Assembly (NCBI GenBank): GCA_028710915.1
Contig: JAQTTF010000042.1
Location: forward strand, 1 to 6,122
DNA length: 6,122 bases
Origin: Minisyncoccota bacterium
Lineage (GTDB): Bacteria > Patescibacteriota > Minisyncoccia > Phycocordibacterales > JAQTLZ01
Direction: 5' to 3'
Shown here: positions 4,420 through 6,122 of the stretch, piece after piece
How the letters are laid out: each line of letters starts with the position of its first letter
Position numbering within the stretch: position 1 is the stretch's first letter
Made by a program: the position numbers and the translations under genes
Notes under the pieces: generated by a model
Seen by the model: the letters and a program-made list of their open reading frames with translations, nothing else
Told to the model about the DNA's origin: nothing
Database searches by the model: none

Positions 4420-6122
4420 TTAAATACTTGCGGGCGCAGGTGCAGGTACTGGAGCTTTTGCATATTTTTTCATCACCTCCGCTTCCACCTCCTCTCTTGG
4501 ACGACCGAATTTGAGATAGGAAAGCTCTTTGAGTTTAGCAACAATATCAAGATGCCCCTTTGGAGGCGGAAGTGTTTCGATATTGAAAGGCTTAAGCGGC
4601 CTTCCGCCAGAAAGAAGTTTCAAATATGCATTATGATTATCAAGATTCATAATATCTCTCTGCGTAAACACAGGTTCAAATTGTTTTACCAAATATTCGG
4701 CGTCTTCGGCGCCTACGCGGAATGTAGCAATCGAACCGACGTTCCCGAATACTGCATCTTTAATATCATCTTCAAGTTGAGCAATAAACTGATGCGCAAC
4801 ATTCAAAGAAAGTTTGTATTTTCGAGCTTCTGAAAGAATTTGGGCGATGGAATTGGTCGTAATGTTCTGGAATTCATCAATATAAAGATAGAAATTAGGA
4901 AGTGTTTTCCCAAACGAATCCACACGAGAAAGCGCTGCCATAAGGATTTTGCCGACAAGAATAAGACCGATAAGATTGGCATTGATATCTCCAAGTCGTC
5001 CTTTCGAAAGATTTACGAGAAGAATTTTCTTGTTATCCATCACATCTCGGAAATTGAAAGAAGATTTTTCCTGCGCAATAATGGGACGCATAATTTCGTT
5101 TGCCAAAAAGACATCGAATTTACTTGTGATATACGGGACAATGTTTGCAAGCGACGCTTCTCCGCCAGCTTTCTCTGCCACCTCTTTCCAGAATTGCACT
5201 ACCACAGGATTTTTACACCTTGAAATTTTGAGATCGCGAAATGCTTTATTCGCCATAACTCGCGATACTTCAAGGAGTGTTGAACCGCTTTCCGGATCTT
5301 CAATGACGAGCATCGTCGCATTTCGGAAATACTGCTCGAACATAGGGCCCATACTTTCTGGATTCGCTCCGTAAAGCTTCTGGAAAATACTAAAAAGCTC
5401 GTTCACGACGAATGTCTTTTGCTCGGGATAATTTCTATCATATTCAAGCATATTGAGTGCCATCGGCCGTTCAATACTTGCGGGATCAAAATAGATCACA
5501 TCTTCGAAACGGCTTTTCGGAATAATGGAGAGAATATCCTGAATATCAGAGCCGTGCGGGTCAATGAAACACACACCTTCTCCAGCAAGAATATCCTGCG
5601 TAATCATATTTTTGAGAAGCGTGGTCTTTCCAGTACCAGTCTGCCCAATGACATACATATGGCGAAGACGATCTTCAGCGGTCATAAATACTTTTCTCTC
5701 GGTATTCCGATTTTTGTTTATACCCAAAAGTGTGCCGATTTCCGGAAGGCCAACAGGCGCAGGTGCAGTCCCTGCTTTTGCTTGGCGAAGCTCTGGCGCG
5801 GTGTCCACCTTTTGTGGAAAATGAAGAATACTTGTAAGTTCACGCAAATTAAGAGGAATCTTGATGTCTCGAGAGAAATTTCTGAATGAAAAATCTTTTT
5901 CCAGCTCGAAAAGCTTTGAACCATCGATATGGTTCCATACAAAATGGTTTCCTTGAGCGTTTGCAAATTGATTGAAAGCAGATTCGATCTCGGCAAGTAT
6001 CATCTCCGCATCCTTTCGATTTACTGCGGACGCGATATCCCGAATATTTGTCTCCACAATCTGGCTTTCAAGTTTCTTTTTAATTTGTTCCACTGCAATA
6101 TCGTCGATTGCTCTTTCCTTAT
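4420..6122 (-). CDS. Type IV secretion/conjugation-type ATPase (VirD4/TraD-like), N-terminus outside window
   Basis: This P-loop ATPase is of the HerA/FtsK superfamily, VirD4/TraG/TraD coupling-protein type, thought to drive DNA or protein movement at an inner-membrane channel. Counting from an internal GTG at 6093 (557 residues): Walker A GQTGTGKTT (150-158, Lys156), the conserved strand CFIDPHGSD (175-183), Walker B YLYIDEFQN (402-410, Asp406/Glu407), and downstream SEARKYKLSLNVAHQF (421-436), the usual sensor-like helix and glutamine region. The frame stays open from the GTG to the window end, adding KERAIDDIA upstream, and residues 1-95 read as the middle of a domain. The gene is therefore most likely 5'-truncated by the window and the GTG is not its true start. 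A linker (99-120) and the C-terminus (APVPAPAP) are Ala/Pro-rich. No membrane segment is visible in the part present; one would be expected in the missing N-terminus. Homologues are common in CPR genomes, where the substrate is unproven (DNA uptake, conjugation or pilus-linked). Confidence 0.88.
   Translation of the reverse strand, partial: KERAIDDIAVEQIKKKLESQIVETNIRDIASAVNRKDAEMILAEIESAFNQFANAQGNHFVWNHIDGSKLFELEKDFSFRNFSRDIKIPLNLRELTSILHFPQKVDTAPELRQAKAGTAPAPVGLPEIGTLLGINKNRNTERKVFMTAEDRLRHMYVIGQTGTGKTTLLKNMITQDILAGEGVCFIDPHGSDIQDILSIIPKSRFEDVIYFDPASIERPMALNMLEYDRNYPEQKTFVVNELFSIFQKLYGANPESMGPMFEQYFRNATMLVIEDPESGSTLLEVSRVMANKAFRDLKISRCKNPVVVQFWKEVAEKAGGEASLANIVPYITSKFDVFLANEIMRPIIAQEKSSFNFRDVMDNKKILLVNLSKGRLGDINANLIGLILVGKILMAALSRVDSFGKTLPNFYLYIDEFQNITTNSIAQILSEARKYKLSLNVAHQFIAQLEDDIKDAVFGNVGSIATFRVGAEDAEYLVKQFEPVFTQRDIMNLDNHNAYLKLLSGGRPLKPFNIETLPPPKGHLDIVAKLKELSYLKFGRPREEVEAEVMKKYAKAPVPAPAPASI

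Noticed and set aside
4840..5889. Several + strand open frames of 86-156 codons opposite the secretion ATPase
   Set aside because: They mirror the conserved P-loop ATPase coding strand, overlap each other in different frames and show no motifs; they are shadows of its codon usage.
1..6122. Search for CRISPR arrays, tRNA genes, insertion sequences and long direct repeats
   Set aside because: No spaced direct repeats, no cloverleaf with a TTCRANY-type arm in the short intergenic gaps, and no transposase or terminal inverted repeats were seen; the longest non-coding gap is under 80 bases.

Overview
The window carries seven protein-coding genes in two convergent blocks. There is no rRNA, tRNA, CRISPR array or insertion sequence that I can see. 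Gene style and content fit a Candidate Phyla Radiation (Patescibacteria, probably Parcubacteria/Paceibacteria-like) bacterium. The pointers are tightly packed genes with weak or absent Shine-Dalgarno sequences, a nucleoside diphosphate kinase with an enlarged mid-domain insertion, and a VirD4/TraD-like conjugative-type ATPase whose layout I know from CPR genomes. This placement is inference from gene style, since no phylogenetic marker is present. All genes read through under the standard bacterial code, with TGA used as a stop at the end of the methyltransferase, so the TGA=Gly code of Gracilibacteria/Absconditabacteria does not apply. Both outer genes are incomplete, so the window may be a whole short contig or a cut from a larger one.

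Left block, + strand, 1-2456: a metal-uptake operon. It starts with the C-terminal half of a ZnuC/MntB-type ABC ATPase whose reading frame is disturbed in the first ~60 bases. Next is a complete ABC-3 family (ZnuB/TroC-like) permease, then a complete YibE/F-family membrane protein with a signal peptide. The spacers are 2 and 3 bases, so the three are probably co-transcribed and translationally coupled. The periplasmic metal-binding protein expected for such a transporter is not in the window.

Centre, 2455-2480: a compact hairpin with A and T tracts on its two flanks can act as a terminator for both converging blocks.

Right block, - strand, read from 6122 down to 2491. First is a 5'-truncated type IV secretion/conjugation-type ATPase (4420-6122). 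Then, 25 bases on, comes a class I SAM-dependent methyltransferase with a long helical N-terminal extension (3483-4394). An ATGA overlap couples it to an unrecognised 109-residue protein (3157-3486). A weak hairpin with a T-rich tract follows, and then the nucleoside diphosphate kinase gene (2491-3081). The ATPase, methyltransferase and small protein may form one transcription unit; ndk is probably separate or partly read through. The methyltransferase plus small-protein pair is the part of the window least explained by known biology.
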